Below are positions 33,386-40,149 of a stretch of 47,759 bases of DNA, piece by piece (the first letter of the stretch is position 1; each line of letters starts with the position of its first letter). Made by a program: the position numbers and the translations under genes. This DNA is from RGIG4097 sp964637515 (lineage in GTDB: Bacteria; Bacillota; Clostridia; Christensenellales; CAG-917). Where the stretch lies: positions 1 to 47,759 of the forward strand of contig CAZWUI010000010.1 of assembly GCA_964637515.1 (NCBI GenBank), in the 5' to 3' direction. The notes beneath the pieces were generated by a model, which saw nothing but the letters and a program-made list of their open reading frames with translations, was not told the origin of the DNA and searched no databases.

Positions 33386-33985
33386 TTAGTCTTTGTTTTC
33401 GGATTGCTTTTTGAGAAGTTCGCGAATGTCTTTGAGAATGTCGTCAACGGACTCTTTGTTTGCTTCCGCTGCCGCTGCTTCCGCTTCTGCTTTCGCTTGT
33501 TCTGCCGCTGCGATCTCGTCACGTTTTGCCTTGATTGCCTTGAGTTCTTTTCTCGTTGCTACGCCACCTTTGAGAGTCGCTTTTTCTTCTTCAGTCAGGG
33601 ATGCGATGAAGTCTGCATCTTTCTTGAGTCCGGAGAAACCACCGCGCACGGAGTTGATAAGTTTGACGATCGCAAACAACACGACTGCGGTGAGCAAGAA
33701 GTTGATGATTGCCATGATGAAGGAACCCCAATCAATATAGACGGATTTGGTGAGGTCTGCAAATTCTTTTGCACATTCCACGCCGTTTGCGTCCTTGGGA
33801 ACGAGCATGGTGATAAGTCCGTTGAGGTCGCCCATAGGGATCCAGTTGATAAGGGGCTTGAAGATGTTGTTGACGAGAGCGGTTACGATTGCGGTGAACG
33901 CTGCGCCTACAATCATACCTACGGCGAGGTCAACGACGTTGCCCTTCGTTATAAAGGCTTTGAATTCATTAAGAATTTTTTTCAT
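33386..33985 (-). CDS. mscL: Large-conductance mechanosensitive channel
   Basis: A 199-residue channel that opens under hypo-osmotic stress. The MscL signature is clear: FKAFITKGNVVDLAVGMIVGAAFTAIV (first helix, split across residues 8-34) and the second helix WGSFIMAIINFLLTAVVLFAIV (about 90-111). It is longer than usual (about 130-150 residues): after the family's end it carries an extra charged, Ala/Glu/Lys-rich helical tail (about 125-199) likely to form a coiled coil in the pentamer. The ATG at 33985 follows AAGGAGAG; upstream in-frame codons are rejected. Confidence 0.95.
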   Translation of the reverse strand: MKKILNEFKAFITKGNVVDLAVGMIVGAAFTAIVTALVNNIFKPLINWIPMGDLNGLITMLVPKDANGVECAKEFADLTKSVYIDWGSFIMAIINFLLTAVVLFAIVKLINSVRGGFSGLKKDADFIASLTEEEKATLKGGVATRKELKAIKAKRDEIAAAEQAKAEAEAAAAEANKESVDDILKDIRELLKKQSENKD

Positions 33986-34013
33986 TTGTTCTCTCCTTAG
34001 ATATAGTGTGATT

Positions 34014-34042
34014 ATAATAATACTTTTGTATCGGCTTGTCAA
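34014..34042 (-). promoter_or_regulatory. Promoter of mscL
   Basis: Minus strand -35 TTGACA (34037-34042), 17-nt spacer, -10 TATTAT (34014-34019). Confidence 0.65.
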
Positions 34043-34085
34043 ATCGTGCCGAGTGAATGTGAAAACAATTTTTTGAAATTTGGTG

Positions 34086-34114
34086 TTGACAAACAAAAAA
34101 CGCTATGATAGGAT
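34086..34114 (+). promoter_or_regulatory. Promoter of the TPP-riboswitch/thiT transcript
   Basis: -35 TTGACA (34086-34091), 17-nt spacer, -10 TAGGAT (34109-34114); transcription would begin right at the riboswitch. Confidence 0.65.
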
Positions 34115-34116
34115 AT

Positions 34117-34192
34117 TTGTGCTAGGGGTGCCCCTAAGGGCTGAGATCATACCCTTCAACTTGTGAGATAATCCTCGCGTAAGGAAGCAATT
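34117..34192 (+). ncRNA. TPP riboswitch (THI element)
   Basis: The conserved THI-box sequence is plain: GGGGTGCCC at 34125-34133, then GGGCTGAGATCATACCC, AACTTGTGAGATAAT and CCTCGCGTAAGGAAGC in order, with a closing helix formed by the flanks. It binds thiamine diphosphate. A terminator hairpin follows at 34225-34251, so excess TPP should stop transcription before the thiamine transporter gene. Confidence 0.96.
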
Positions 34193-34224
34193 TCCGATGC
34201 AAGACAACCGTCTTCAAAAGTTTG

Positions 34225-34251
34225 AACCCCCGGCGTTTCGGAGGTTTTTTT
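34225..34251 (+). terminator. Riboswitch-linked terminator
   Basis: AACCCCCG-GCGTTT-CGGAGGTT stem with one mismatch followed by seven Ts, between the TPP riboswitch and thiT. It is the likely expression platform. Confidence 0.8.
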
Positions 34252-34319
34252 GTTGCCAACGAGCGTCGCCCTAACTGCAGGTGAGCAAAAGCAGAATTTC
34301 ATCTCGGAGGCAAAAACAA

Positions 34320-35576
34320 ATGTTTAGCACCACACTTCTTGCAGTTAAAACTGCTTTTCGTTTCACAGACGATCCGCTCGTTGCGCTCATCCTGTACTTC
34401 ACGATTGCGCTTGTAGGCGCAGGCGCACTGCTTGCTTTCTTCGTCTGGAAGTTCAAAAAAGACCGTCTGAAAGAGTTTGGCAAAATCGCTCTCGCTCTCT
34501 TCGTCGGCTATGCAATCGGCATCATCGTCATCATGGCAAAAATCACCGCCGACGACATAAAAGAATCTGCGGATATGGAAACCTACGGTATGCTTTTCTA
34601 TCCCCTTTTGTCCTTGCTCGTCATTGCGGTCGCAGGGGGTATCTCTTCTCTCATCGCATCTTTCTTCAACTCGAAAGCGGTCAAAATCGTGGGGGCAGTG
34701 ACGGGACTCGGTGTTGTCGGTGCATTCATCGCAGTGATGGTCGAAATGAGCAAATATTTCCAACTCGTCAAGGGCTACTACCCCGGCGCAAATACAACCG
34801 GACTCATCGTGTCCGCAGTTGTTTGTATGGCGCTCATTGCCGTCATCTATCTCATCGGCAACAAGACGAATATCAGCGACACTCGTTCAATCGTCTACGG
34901 AGCAATCGCTATCGCGCTCTCTTTCGCTCTCTCCTACGTCCGCTTTTTCAAAATGCCACAGGGCGGTTCGGTCACCTTTGCAAGTCTGCTCCCCCTTCTC
35001 ATCTATTGTTTCATGTTCGGCACGAGAAAAGGCGTGATCGTCTGTCTCGTCTACGGCGCTCTGCAAGCAATACAAGATCCGTGGATCATCCACCCTATGC
35101 AATTCTTGCTTGACTATCCCCTTGCTTTCGGACTTGTCGGAATCAGCGGTATATTCATGGAAAAAAACGTTTTCAAAGGCAAAAAAATACCCGCCTTTTT
35201 GCTCGGCGGTATCCTTGCCGTAACCCTGCGTTTTGCTTGTCACGTCTTCTCGGGTGTGTTCGCTTTTGCGGATATGGCAGACCTTGACTCCTATTCAAGC
35301 GTATGGGCGTATAGCCTTGCATACAACTCGTTTGCGTTTATGGATATGGCAATTTGTCTTGTCGCCGGTTGCTTGCTTTTCGGCTCGAAAACCTTTGCAA
35401 ATCAGGTATCCCGCTCAAGCGGACTTCGTCGCAAAAGCGCAGTCGTGATTGACGACGAGCAAGACGAAAACGACGAAATCGAAAACGTGGAAACGGTCGA
35501 TATCGACGGCACTGTCAATCCGTCCATAGAAACAGCTGACAGCGCAGACGAAAAAATCCCTCCCGAGAACGTTTGA
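34320..35576 (+). CDS. thiT: ThiT-type thiamine transporter S-component with N-terminal membrane extension
   Basis: A 418-residue membrane protein. The ThiT domain occupies about residues 190-358. It shows FFKMPQGGSVTFASLLPLL, the YGALQAIQDP...HPMQFLLDYPLAF stretch and the C-terminal WAYSLAYNSFAFMD helix that contributes thiamine-binding aromatics in the family. It should bind thiamine for an ECF transporter whose ATPases and EcfT are elsewhere. Unlike standalone ThiT (about 190 residues), it has an N-terminal part (1-185) with about five extra membrane helices and a C-terminal acidic tail (about 370-418). The function of these parts is unknown. The TPP riboswitch upstream strongly supports thiamine transport. 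The start at 34320 follows GGAGG by 9 nt. Confidence 0.92.
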   Translation: MFSTTLLAVKTAFRFTDDPLVALILYFTIALVGAGALLAFFVWKFKKDRLKEFGKIALALFVGYAIGIIVIMAKITADDIKESADMETYGMLFYPLLSLLVIAVAGGISSLIASFFNSKAVKIVGAVTGLGVVGAFIAVMVEMSKYFQLVKGYYPGANTTGLIVSAVVCMALIAVIYLIGNKTNISDTRSIVYGAIAIALSFALSYVRFFKMPQGGSVTFASLLPLLIYCFMFGTRKGVIVCLVYGALQAIQDPWIIHPMQFLLDYPLAFGLVGISGIFMEKNVFKGKKIPAFLLGGILAVTLRFACHVFSGVFAFADMADLDSYSSVWAYSLAYNSFAFMDMAICLVAGCLLFGSKTFANQVSRSSGLRRKSAVVIDDEQDENDEIENVETVDIDGTVNPSIETADSADEKIPPENV

Positions 35577-35638
35577 GTTTCAAGCAAACGTTTCAAAAAT
35601 TCAACTCTAATTATCAATCATTCCTAATTTTCCTTTAT

Positions 35639-35677
35639 GAAACGAGCGCAAAAATTTTCGCGCTCGTTTTGTTTTTT
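35639..35677. terminator. Bidirectional terminator between thiT and thiN
   Basis: AACGAGCGC and GCGCTCGTT arms with an AT-rich loop, flanked by T-runs; it serves both convergent genes. Confidence 0.85.
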
Positions 35678-35688
35678 GAAAGATATTG

Positions 35689-36288
35689 CTATTTGGTCAG
35701 GTGGTGGAAAATCAACGCCCTGCCTTTCACGATTTCAAGGTGTACGTCCCCTTCCGCCACGTTGGATATTCCACGTGTATCGTAGGGAGTCAAGGTCAGA
35801 TTTTCAAGGGGGTATTCAAGTCCCGACGAGCGTGCAACCGTGCATTCACAACCCCACGGAATTATGGATACCGTTTCCCCTTTCACCGCGGAGAAACTCA
35901 CTTCTCCGTCCGCTACGAAAAGGTCGAGCCCGTCTTCACGCGCAACCGCTTTCACGCCTAGTTTGTTTGCAAGCGCAAGCAAAGAGTAGTTGCCCATAAC
36001 GTGGTCTTCCCTTCCCCCCGTCGCACCGTAGATTTCGATTTCATCCGCGCCAAGCACGTCCACCGCGTATTCAACGGACAACGTGCCGTCCGTATCGTTT
36101 TTGTGGGGGTTGTGTTTCACGACGGTTACTCCGTCCACGATTTCACCTTGATAGGAATCGAAGTCCCCGATGAAAACGTCGGGGGTGCCGTCGTAGAAAA
36201 GGATACCGCCGTCCGCACATATAACCTTGTCTGCGGATATTTTGCGGTTGACTTTTTTGCCTGCATTTAACACAATCGCTACTTTCAT
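35689..36288 (-). CDS. thiN: Thiamine diphosphokinase
   Basis: A 199-residue enzyme that converts thiamine to thiamine diphosphate with ATP, the cofactor needed by PFOR. The N-terminal catalytic domain has ICADGG, the metal/substrate motif FIGDFDS, HNPHKNDTDG and IYGATGGREDHVMGN, all diagnostic of the family. A C-terminal beta domain contains the VSIIPWG and DTRGISN segments. It lies convergent with thiT, so uptake and activation of thiamine are neighbours. The ATG at 36288 has no ribosome site; a TTGAAA-16-TAGAAT promoter ends 6 nt before it, so a leaderless mRNA is predicted. An in-frame TTG at 36294 would lie immediately next to the -10 and is unlikely. Confidence 0.94.
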   Translation of the reverse strand: MKVAIVLNAGKKVNRKISADKVICADGGILFYDGTPDVFIGDFDSYQGEIVDGVTVVKHNPHKNDTDGTLSVEYAVDVLGADEIEIYGATGGREDHVMGNYSLLALANKLGVKAVAREDGLDLFVADGEVSFSAVKGETVSIIPWGCECTVARSSGLEYPLENLTLTPYDTRGISNVAEGDVHLEIVKGRALIFHHLTK

Positions 36289-36294
36289 AATCAA

Positions 36295-36322
36295 ATTCTA
36301 CCACAAAAACTGCGTTTTTCAA
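36295..36322 (-). promoter_or_regulatory. Promoter of thiN (predicted leaderless)
   Basis: Minus strand -35 TTGAAA (36317-36322), 16-nt spacer, -10 TAGAAT (36295-36300), then 6 nt to the ATG. Confidence 0.7.
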
Positions 36323-36343
36323 GCAAAAAGTGTATATTTACTA

Positions 36344-36372
36344 TTGAAAAGGTTTTTTTGTTGTGTTAATAT
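36344..36372 (+). promoter_or_regulatory. Promoter of the alpha/beta hydrolase gene
   Basis: -35 TTGAAA (36344-36349), 17-nt spacer, -10 TAATAT (36367-36372). Confidence 0.65.
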
Positions 36373-36396
36373 TTATTTATCAAGAAGGAGGCGCCT

Positions 36397-37320
36397 ATGC
36401 AACAGTTCAAAATGCCAAGCTACGACGGTTATGAAATTTTCGTCACACTTTGGGACGACGTCGATACGCCCAAGGGCGTCATTCAAATCTGCCACGGTAT
36501 GAGCGAATACGCAGGACGATATGACCTTCTTGCTAAATATCTCAACACCAAGGGATATATCTGTTTTGCCGACGACCACCGTGCTCACGGTAGGACGGAG
36601 AGCGATAAGTCCCGAGGCAAACACCCCGGCAATATCTTCGAGAAAACTCTCTACGACCAACTCTTTTTCCGCGAGTGGCTCAAAGACAAATATCATCTGC
36701 CCGTCTTTTTCCTTGGACATAGTTACGGCAGTTTCATCGGGCAAGCGTTTGCGCAGTGCGACACCGGTTGCAAAGCGATCGGACTTCTCGGCACGGCGTA
36801 TTGCAATCCCACGTTCAAACTGGGCGCAATAGCAGTTGCTCCTATCCGTGCGATTGCAGGCAACTGGCGCCCGAAATTCGTCAACAAGACAAGCGACCTT
36901 CTCTTCCGCTACAAAGGGGATCACGGTCCGTCCCAATGGTTGACGAGAGATCTCGAATGGCGAAAAGGTTTCCTGGCGGATCCGCTCTGTCGCACGAATA
37001 TGAGCGTCAACTTCTGCTATCATCTGCTCCTTGACACGAGCAAACTCTACTCCAAAAAATCCGCATCCCGACTCTCCCCCACCACGTCTATCGCAATGTT
37101 CTGCGGAACGGGTGATCCGATCGGCGGTTTCGGCAAAAAGGTCAAAAAACTCGACGACTTCTACCGCGCCAACGGAGTGCCCACCGAACTTCATCTCTAC
37201 GAAGGCGGACGACACGAAATCCACGGAGAAACGAACCGCGCAGAAGTTTGGAAAGATATATCCGACTTTTTCGACAAATTCATCATCTACGACCAAACGA
37301 CCATAGACGATCTAATGTAA
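36397..37320 (+). CDS. Alpha/beta hydrolase (monoacylglycerol lipase / S33-like)
   Basis: A 307-residue serine hydrolase of the hydrolase_4 type. It has the oxyanion-hole HGMSEYAGRY motif (about 34-43), the DDHRAHGRTE segment typical of lysophospholipase/monoacylglycerol lipase relatives, the nucleophile elbow GHSYGS (about 108-113), an acid in CGTGDPIGG and the catalytic His in GGRHEIHGE. No signal peptide, so cytoplasmic. The substrate is probably a lipid ester or similar, not certain. AAGGAGG ribosome site; single-gene unit with promoter and terminator. Confidence 0.9.
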   Translation: MQQFKMPSYDGYEIFVTLWDDVDTPKGVIQICHGMSEYAGRYDLLAKYLNTKGYICFADDHRAHGRTESDKSRGKHPGNIFEKTLYDQLFFREWLKDKYHLPVFFLGHSYGSFIGQAFAQCDTGCKAIGLLGTAYCNPTFKLGAIAVAPIRAIAGNWRPKFVNKTSDLLFRYKGDHGPSQWLTRDLEWRKGFLADPLCRTNMSVNFCYHLLLDTSKLYSKKSASRLSPTTSIAMFCGTGDPIGGFGKKVKKLDDFYRANGVPTELHLYEGGRHEIHGETNRAEVWKDISDFFDKFIIYDQTTIDDLM

Positions 37321-37321
37321 C

Positions 37322-37355
37322 AAAAAACGCACTCAACCGAGTGCGTTTTCTTTTG
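37322..37355. terminator. Terminator between hydrolase and XRE genes
   Basis: ACGCACTC-AACC-GAGTGCGT with T-rich tail, nearly identical to the stem at 25074-25105. It can serve both convergent genes. Confidence 0.88.
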
Positions 37356-37556
37356 TCAATGATTGTCGTCAAGTGTTTCTTTGTCAAATAACGGTGAATT
37401 AAAAAACTCTTCAAGACTTATTCCAAAACCTGCACAAATAGCAAAAAGCGTATGTACTTTCACCGACTGACTTTTTCTTTTCCTAATAGACGATAAAGTC
37501 GATTGCGGAACTCCGCTTTTCATTGATAGTTGGTATTTGTTTATTTTGTTTTGCAT
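37356..37556 (-). CDS. Short XRE-family helix-turn-helix regulator
   Basis: A 66-residue DNA-binding protein made only of a Cro/C1-type domain: NKYQLSMKSGVPQSTLSSIRKRK is the helix-turn-helix (interrupted here at about residue 26), followed by VHTLFAICAGFGISLEEFF, the typical last helices. Helix 1 is very short with the ATG at 37556; a TTG two codons upstream is an alternative. It is divergent from the SLOG-type gene with only 17 nt between start codons, so each promoter must lie in or over the other gene. Base composition is clearly more AT-rich than the neighbours, suggesting transfer of the pair. Confidence 0.8.
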   Translation of the reverse strand: MQNKINKYQLSMKSGVPQSTLSSIRKRKSQSVKVHTLFAICAGFGISLEEFFNSPLFDKETLDDNH

Positions 37557-37573
37557 ACACAACTTTATTGAAT

Positions 37574-38020
37574 ATGATAATTGCTTTTTGTGGACATTCA
37601 GATTTTAATAAGAACGAGAAAGTTCGCTCGCAATGCTATCTTAAATCTTTGGCAGAACATAATAAAATAGATTTCTACCATGGAAACTATGGATCTTTCG
37701 ATTTTTTTGCAGAATCTTGCTGCCTTACTATTAAAAGTTTATATCCACACGTAAAACTAATATTTGTTACGCCCTATCAAGACGAAATCTATCTTAAATC
37801 AAAAACCATTTATCATAGCTTTGACGAAATAATCTATCCGGAAATAGAACGTGTTCCAAAAAAATACGCCATAAATTTTAGAAATAAATATATGATTGAC
37901 AATACAGACATTGTTGTTGCATATGTAAATAATCATATATCAAGCAACTCGTTTAAGATGATTGAATACGCAAAATCAAAGGGGAAAACCATTGTAAATT
38001 TTGCAGAACGGATATATTAA
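37574..38020 (+). CDS. SLOG/DUF1273-like nucleotide-binding protein
   Basis: A 148-residue protein that starts MIIAFCGHSDF, followed by FYHGNYGSFDFFAESC, LIFVTPYQDEIYL and a C-terminal part DIVVAYVNNHISSNSFKMIEYA with KGKTIVNF. The pattern is typical of the SLOG superfamily (DUF1273/YpsA-like): a Rossmann-type fold with GG- or GS-type loops that binds nucleotides or related ligands. Members occur in predicted nucleotide-based stress or conflict systems, but no specific role is proved. The gene is AT-rich with rare codons such as ATA and AGA, unlike flanking genes. There is no Shine-Dalgarno; the ATG at 37574 fits the family's N terminus better than an in-frame upstream start at 37523. It is paired with the divergent XRE gene. 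Confidence 0.75.
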   Translation: MIIAFCGHSDFNKNEKVRSQCYLKSLAEHNKIDFYHGNYGSFDFFAESCCLTIKSLYPHVKLIFVTPYQDEIYLKSKTIYHSFDEIIYPEIERVPKKYAINFRNKYMIDNTDIVVAYVNNHISSNSFKMIEYAKSKGKTIVNFAERIY

Positions 38021-38055
38021 AAAGTAACCCGACAATTTTGTCGGGCTACTTTTTT
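38018..38055 (+). terminator. Terminator after the SLOG gene
   Basis: AAAGTAACCCGAC-AATTTT-GTCGGGCTACTTT with one mismatch and a T-run. Confidence 0.85.
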
Positions 38056-38091
38056 ATTTGTGATTTGTTAGTCTTTGGGGATTTCCGCAGG

Positions 38092-38868
38092 TTATTCGAC
38101 GTCGCTTGCAACGTCTTTGCTTTCTTCGTCTGCTTGTGCTTCTGCGTTCACGCCGCAAGAGCAACAATCACACGTTCCGTCGCAATTGCATGCAGTCGCT
38201 TCTTCTTTCTTTTCGGGTTTGCGACGCATGATGACGAATTTGTCCATGAGGAAGATAACTACGAAACTGACGATTGAACCGAGCATCTTGCAAATGGTGA
38301 GTCCGGCTTCGCTTTCAATGACGCTTGCAAGCGCACCCGACAACCATTGAGTGAATATGATGATTGCAACGACGGTGATGACGTACACCGTGACTGCGAA
38401 TGCTCTGTTGCTGTTTGCTTTGAAATTCTTCTTCCAGTTTTGAGTGAAGGAAATGATTTCCGCAACGAGTTTCGAGCCGAGCATTGCGATAAATCCTGCA
38501 AGACCGAAACCGTGTGCTTTGCCGCCGCCGTAGGTGAAAATCCAGAAACTGAAATCTTCTTTCCCGCAGACGTTATACAAACTGTATTGCAATATGTACA
38601 TGATTGCAAATTCAGACAAAAACGCTACAAGACTGATGAGAGTAAATTTGATTGCTTGCATGATGGTTTCGTGTGCATCGAGCCAAGCAAGCACTTTTTC
38701 CCACTTCTCTTGCGTTTGGGGATTTTTAAATTTAAATTCAAATTTGCGTTTTTTGGGGGCTTCCGCCACTTCCACGCTTTCTTCTACGACTTCGTTTTCG
38801 ACGTCTTCAACCGCCGAAATCTGGTCTTCTGTTGTTGCTTCTTGATTGTTAAAGTTGTTTTCTGCCAT
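38092..38868 (-). CDS. GtrA-like membrane protein with acidic N terminus and Cys-rich tail
   Basis: A 258-residue protein. Residues 1-45 are acidic and Glu/Val-rich; about 46-75 form a charged helix. Four hydrophobic segments (about 83-105, 125-145, 165-187, 195-220) match the GtrA family, ending with the family's typical FVVIFLMDKFVIMRR. GtrA proteins help move undecaprenyl-linked sugars or act in wall glycosylation. Unusually, the C-terminal tail contains ACNCDGTCDCCSCG, six Cys in 13 residues, which could bind metal. The ATG at 38868 follows AAGGGAG; the longer in-frame frame upstream is noncoding. It is divergent from the antiporter gene. Confidence 0.8.
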   Translation of the reverse strand: MAENNFNNQEATTEDQISAVEDVENEVVEESVEVAEAPKKRKFEFKFKNPQTQEKWEKVLAWLDAHETIMQAIKFTLISLVAFLSEFAIMYILQYSLYNVCGKEDFSFWIFTYGGGKAHGFGLAGFIAMLGSKLVAEIISFTQNWKKNFKANSNRAFAVTVYVITVVAIIIFTQWLSGALASVIESEAGLTICKMLGSIVSFVVIFLMDKFVIMRRKPEKKEEATACNCDGTCDCCSCGVNAEAQADEESKDVASDVE

Positions 38869-38893
38869 AACGTTCTCCCTTGTGGATAGCATT

Positions 38894-38922
38894 ATTATAC
38901 AATGAACTGCGGATTTAGTCAA
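38894..38922 (-). promoter_or_regulatory. Promoter of the GtrA-like gene
   Basis: Minus strand -35 TTGACT (38917-38922), 17-nt spacer, -10 TATAAT (38894-38899). Confidence 0.7.
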
Positions 38923-38953
38923 CGTTAAAAGCATAAGCCGTTTTTCATTGCAC

Positions 38954-38982
38954 TTGACAAACGCGCGCACAAGTGATAAAGT
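38954..38982 (+). promoter_or_regulatory. Promoter of the antiporter gene
   Basis: -35 TTGACA (38954-38959), 17-nt spacer, -10 TAAAGT (38977-38982); a GC-rich CGCGCGC tract lies in the spacer. Confidence 0.6.
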
Positions 38983-39013
38983 TATCAATACTTTTTTCAT
39001 AAAGGTAATGTGT

Positions 39014-40081
39014 ATGGAATACTTTATTTGTATTTTGCTATTGGCAGTCGGACTCGTCCTTATCATCAAGGGCGGAGATTGGTTCGTGGACGCGGCAAGT
39101 TGGATTGCGAAAGTGTCCGGAGTGCCTACCTTCATCATAGGCGCAACAATCGTTTCAATCGGCACGACTCTCCCCGAAGTTTTGACTTCCTGTATCTCTG
39201 CCGCAAACGGAAGTACGGGACTCGCAATCGGCAACGCAGTCGGCTCGGTCAATGCGAATATCGCTCTGATCATGGCAATTTCACTGCTCTTTATGCCCGT
39301 CGCCATTTCAAGAAAAGACTTCTTCCCCAAAACTTCAATTTTGCTCATCGCAATTGCAGTGTTGTGGGCGACAAGTTCGAGCGGCACTCTCGGATTCGGA
39401 CTTGCGTTCGTCGTGCTTGCGGTCTTCTTGCTCTTCATCGTCGAAAACGTCTACACCGCAAAAAAACAAGCATCCGCACCCCCTACCCTTGCAGATACCA
39501 TAGTCGTTGACGACTATCATATGGTTTCTCGCAACGAAGGTTTTGCGGTCAATGCGGACGGCACCATCACAAAACTCAAAACCAAAAGCAAAACCGATAA
39601 AAAAGAAATCATTAAACACGTGATTTTGTTCGTTCTCGGTGCGGCCGGCATCGCAGGCGGTGCAATGCTCCTTTCAACCTACGGCGAAAAGCTCGCAAGT
39701 CTGCTCGGCGTGCCCGACGATATAATCGGCGTTACAATCATCGCAGTCGGCACTTCCCTTCCCGAACTCACCACAGCTATCATCTCAATCAAGAAGAAAG
39801 CAACCGAAATGTCCGTCGGCAATATCATCGGCGCCAACATTATCGATATAACCCTTATTCTTCCCCTTTGCTCGTTCATATCGGGCGGTTCGCTCCCCGT
39901 GGCAAGTCAAACTCTCGTGCTCGACCTTCCTTTCTGTCTTGCAGTCGCAGGCGTTGCGCTCGTCCCCGCTCTTATCAGCGGAAAATTCCACCGTTGGCAA
40001 GGCGGTCTGCTCCTTGCGGGGTATGCAACCTATATCACCCTTCTCGTCCTGAACGTACTTGGAACGATAAGCATTTTCTAA
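39014..40081 (+). CDS. Calcium/sodium antiporter, CaCA family (YrbG-like)
   Basis: A 355-residue membrane protein with about ten helices in two halves. The two alpha-repeats are visible: GATIVSIGTTLPEVLTS (about 46-62) and GVTIIAVGTSLPELTTA (about 242-258), each with the GTSxPE-type ion-binding motif. A cytoplasmic loop (about 155-200) separates the halves. Such proteins exchange Ca2+ for Na+. I chose the ATG at 39014 because AAAGG lies 8 nt upstream; an ATG two codons earlier is too close to that site. Single-gene unit with promoter and terminator. Confidence 0.93.
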   Translation: MEYFICILLLAVGLVLIIKGGDWFVDAASWIAKVSGVPTFIIGATIVSIGTTLPEVLTSCISAANGSTGLAIGNAVGSVNANIALIMAISLLFMPVAISRKDFFPKTSILLIAIAVLWATSSSGTLGFGLAFVVLAVFLLFIVENVYTAKKQASAPPTLADTIVVDDYHMVSRNEGFAVNADGTITKLKTKSKTDKKEIIKHVILFVLGAAGIAGGAMLLSTYGEKLASLLGVPDDIIGVTIIAVGTSLPELTTAIISIKKKATEMSVGNIIGANIIDITLILPLCSFISGGSLPVASQTLVLDLPFCLAVAGVALVPALISGKFHRWQGGLLLAGYATYITLLVLNVLGTISIF

Positions 40082-40100
40082 ACCACTCAAACGCCATATG

Positions 40101-40136
40101 AAAAACGCGCCACCAAAACGGTAGCGCGTTTTTTAT
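40101..40136. terminator. Terminator between antiporter and lipoprotein genes
   Basis: AACGCGCCACC-AAAA-CGGTAGCGCGTT with one mismatch and T-runs in both directions; it serves the convergent genes. Confidence 0.85.
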
Positions 40137-40149
40137 TGAGTCAATCTTA

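Noticed and set aside
33265..33522. 85-codon minus-strand frame over the mscL tail and terminator region
   Set aside because: It overlaps mscL in another frame and runs through two terminator hairpins; low-complexity Lys/Gln/Arg content arises from the Ala/Glu-rich mscL tail.
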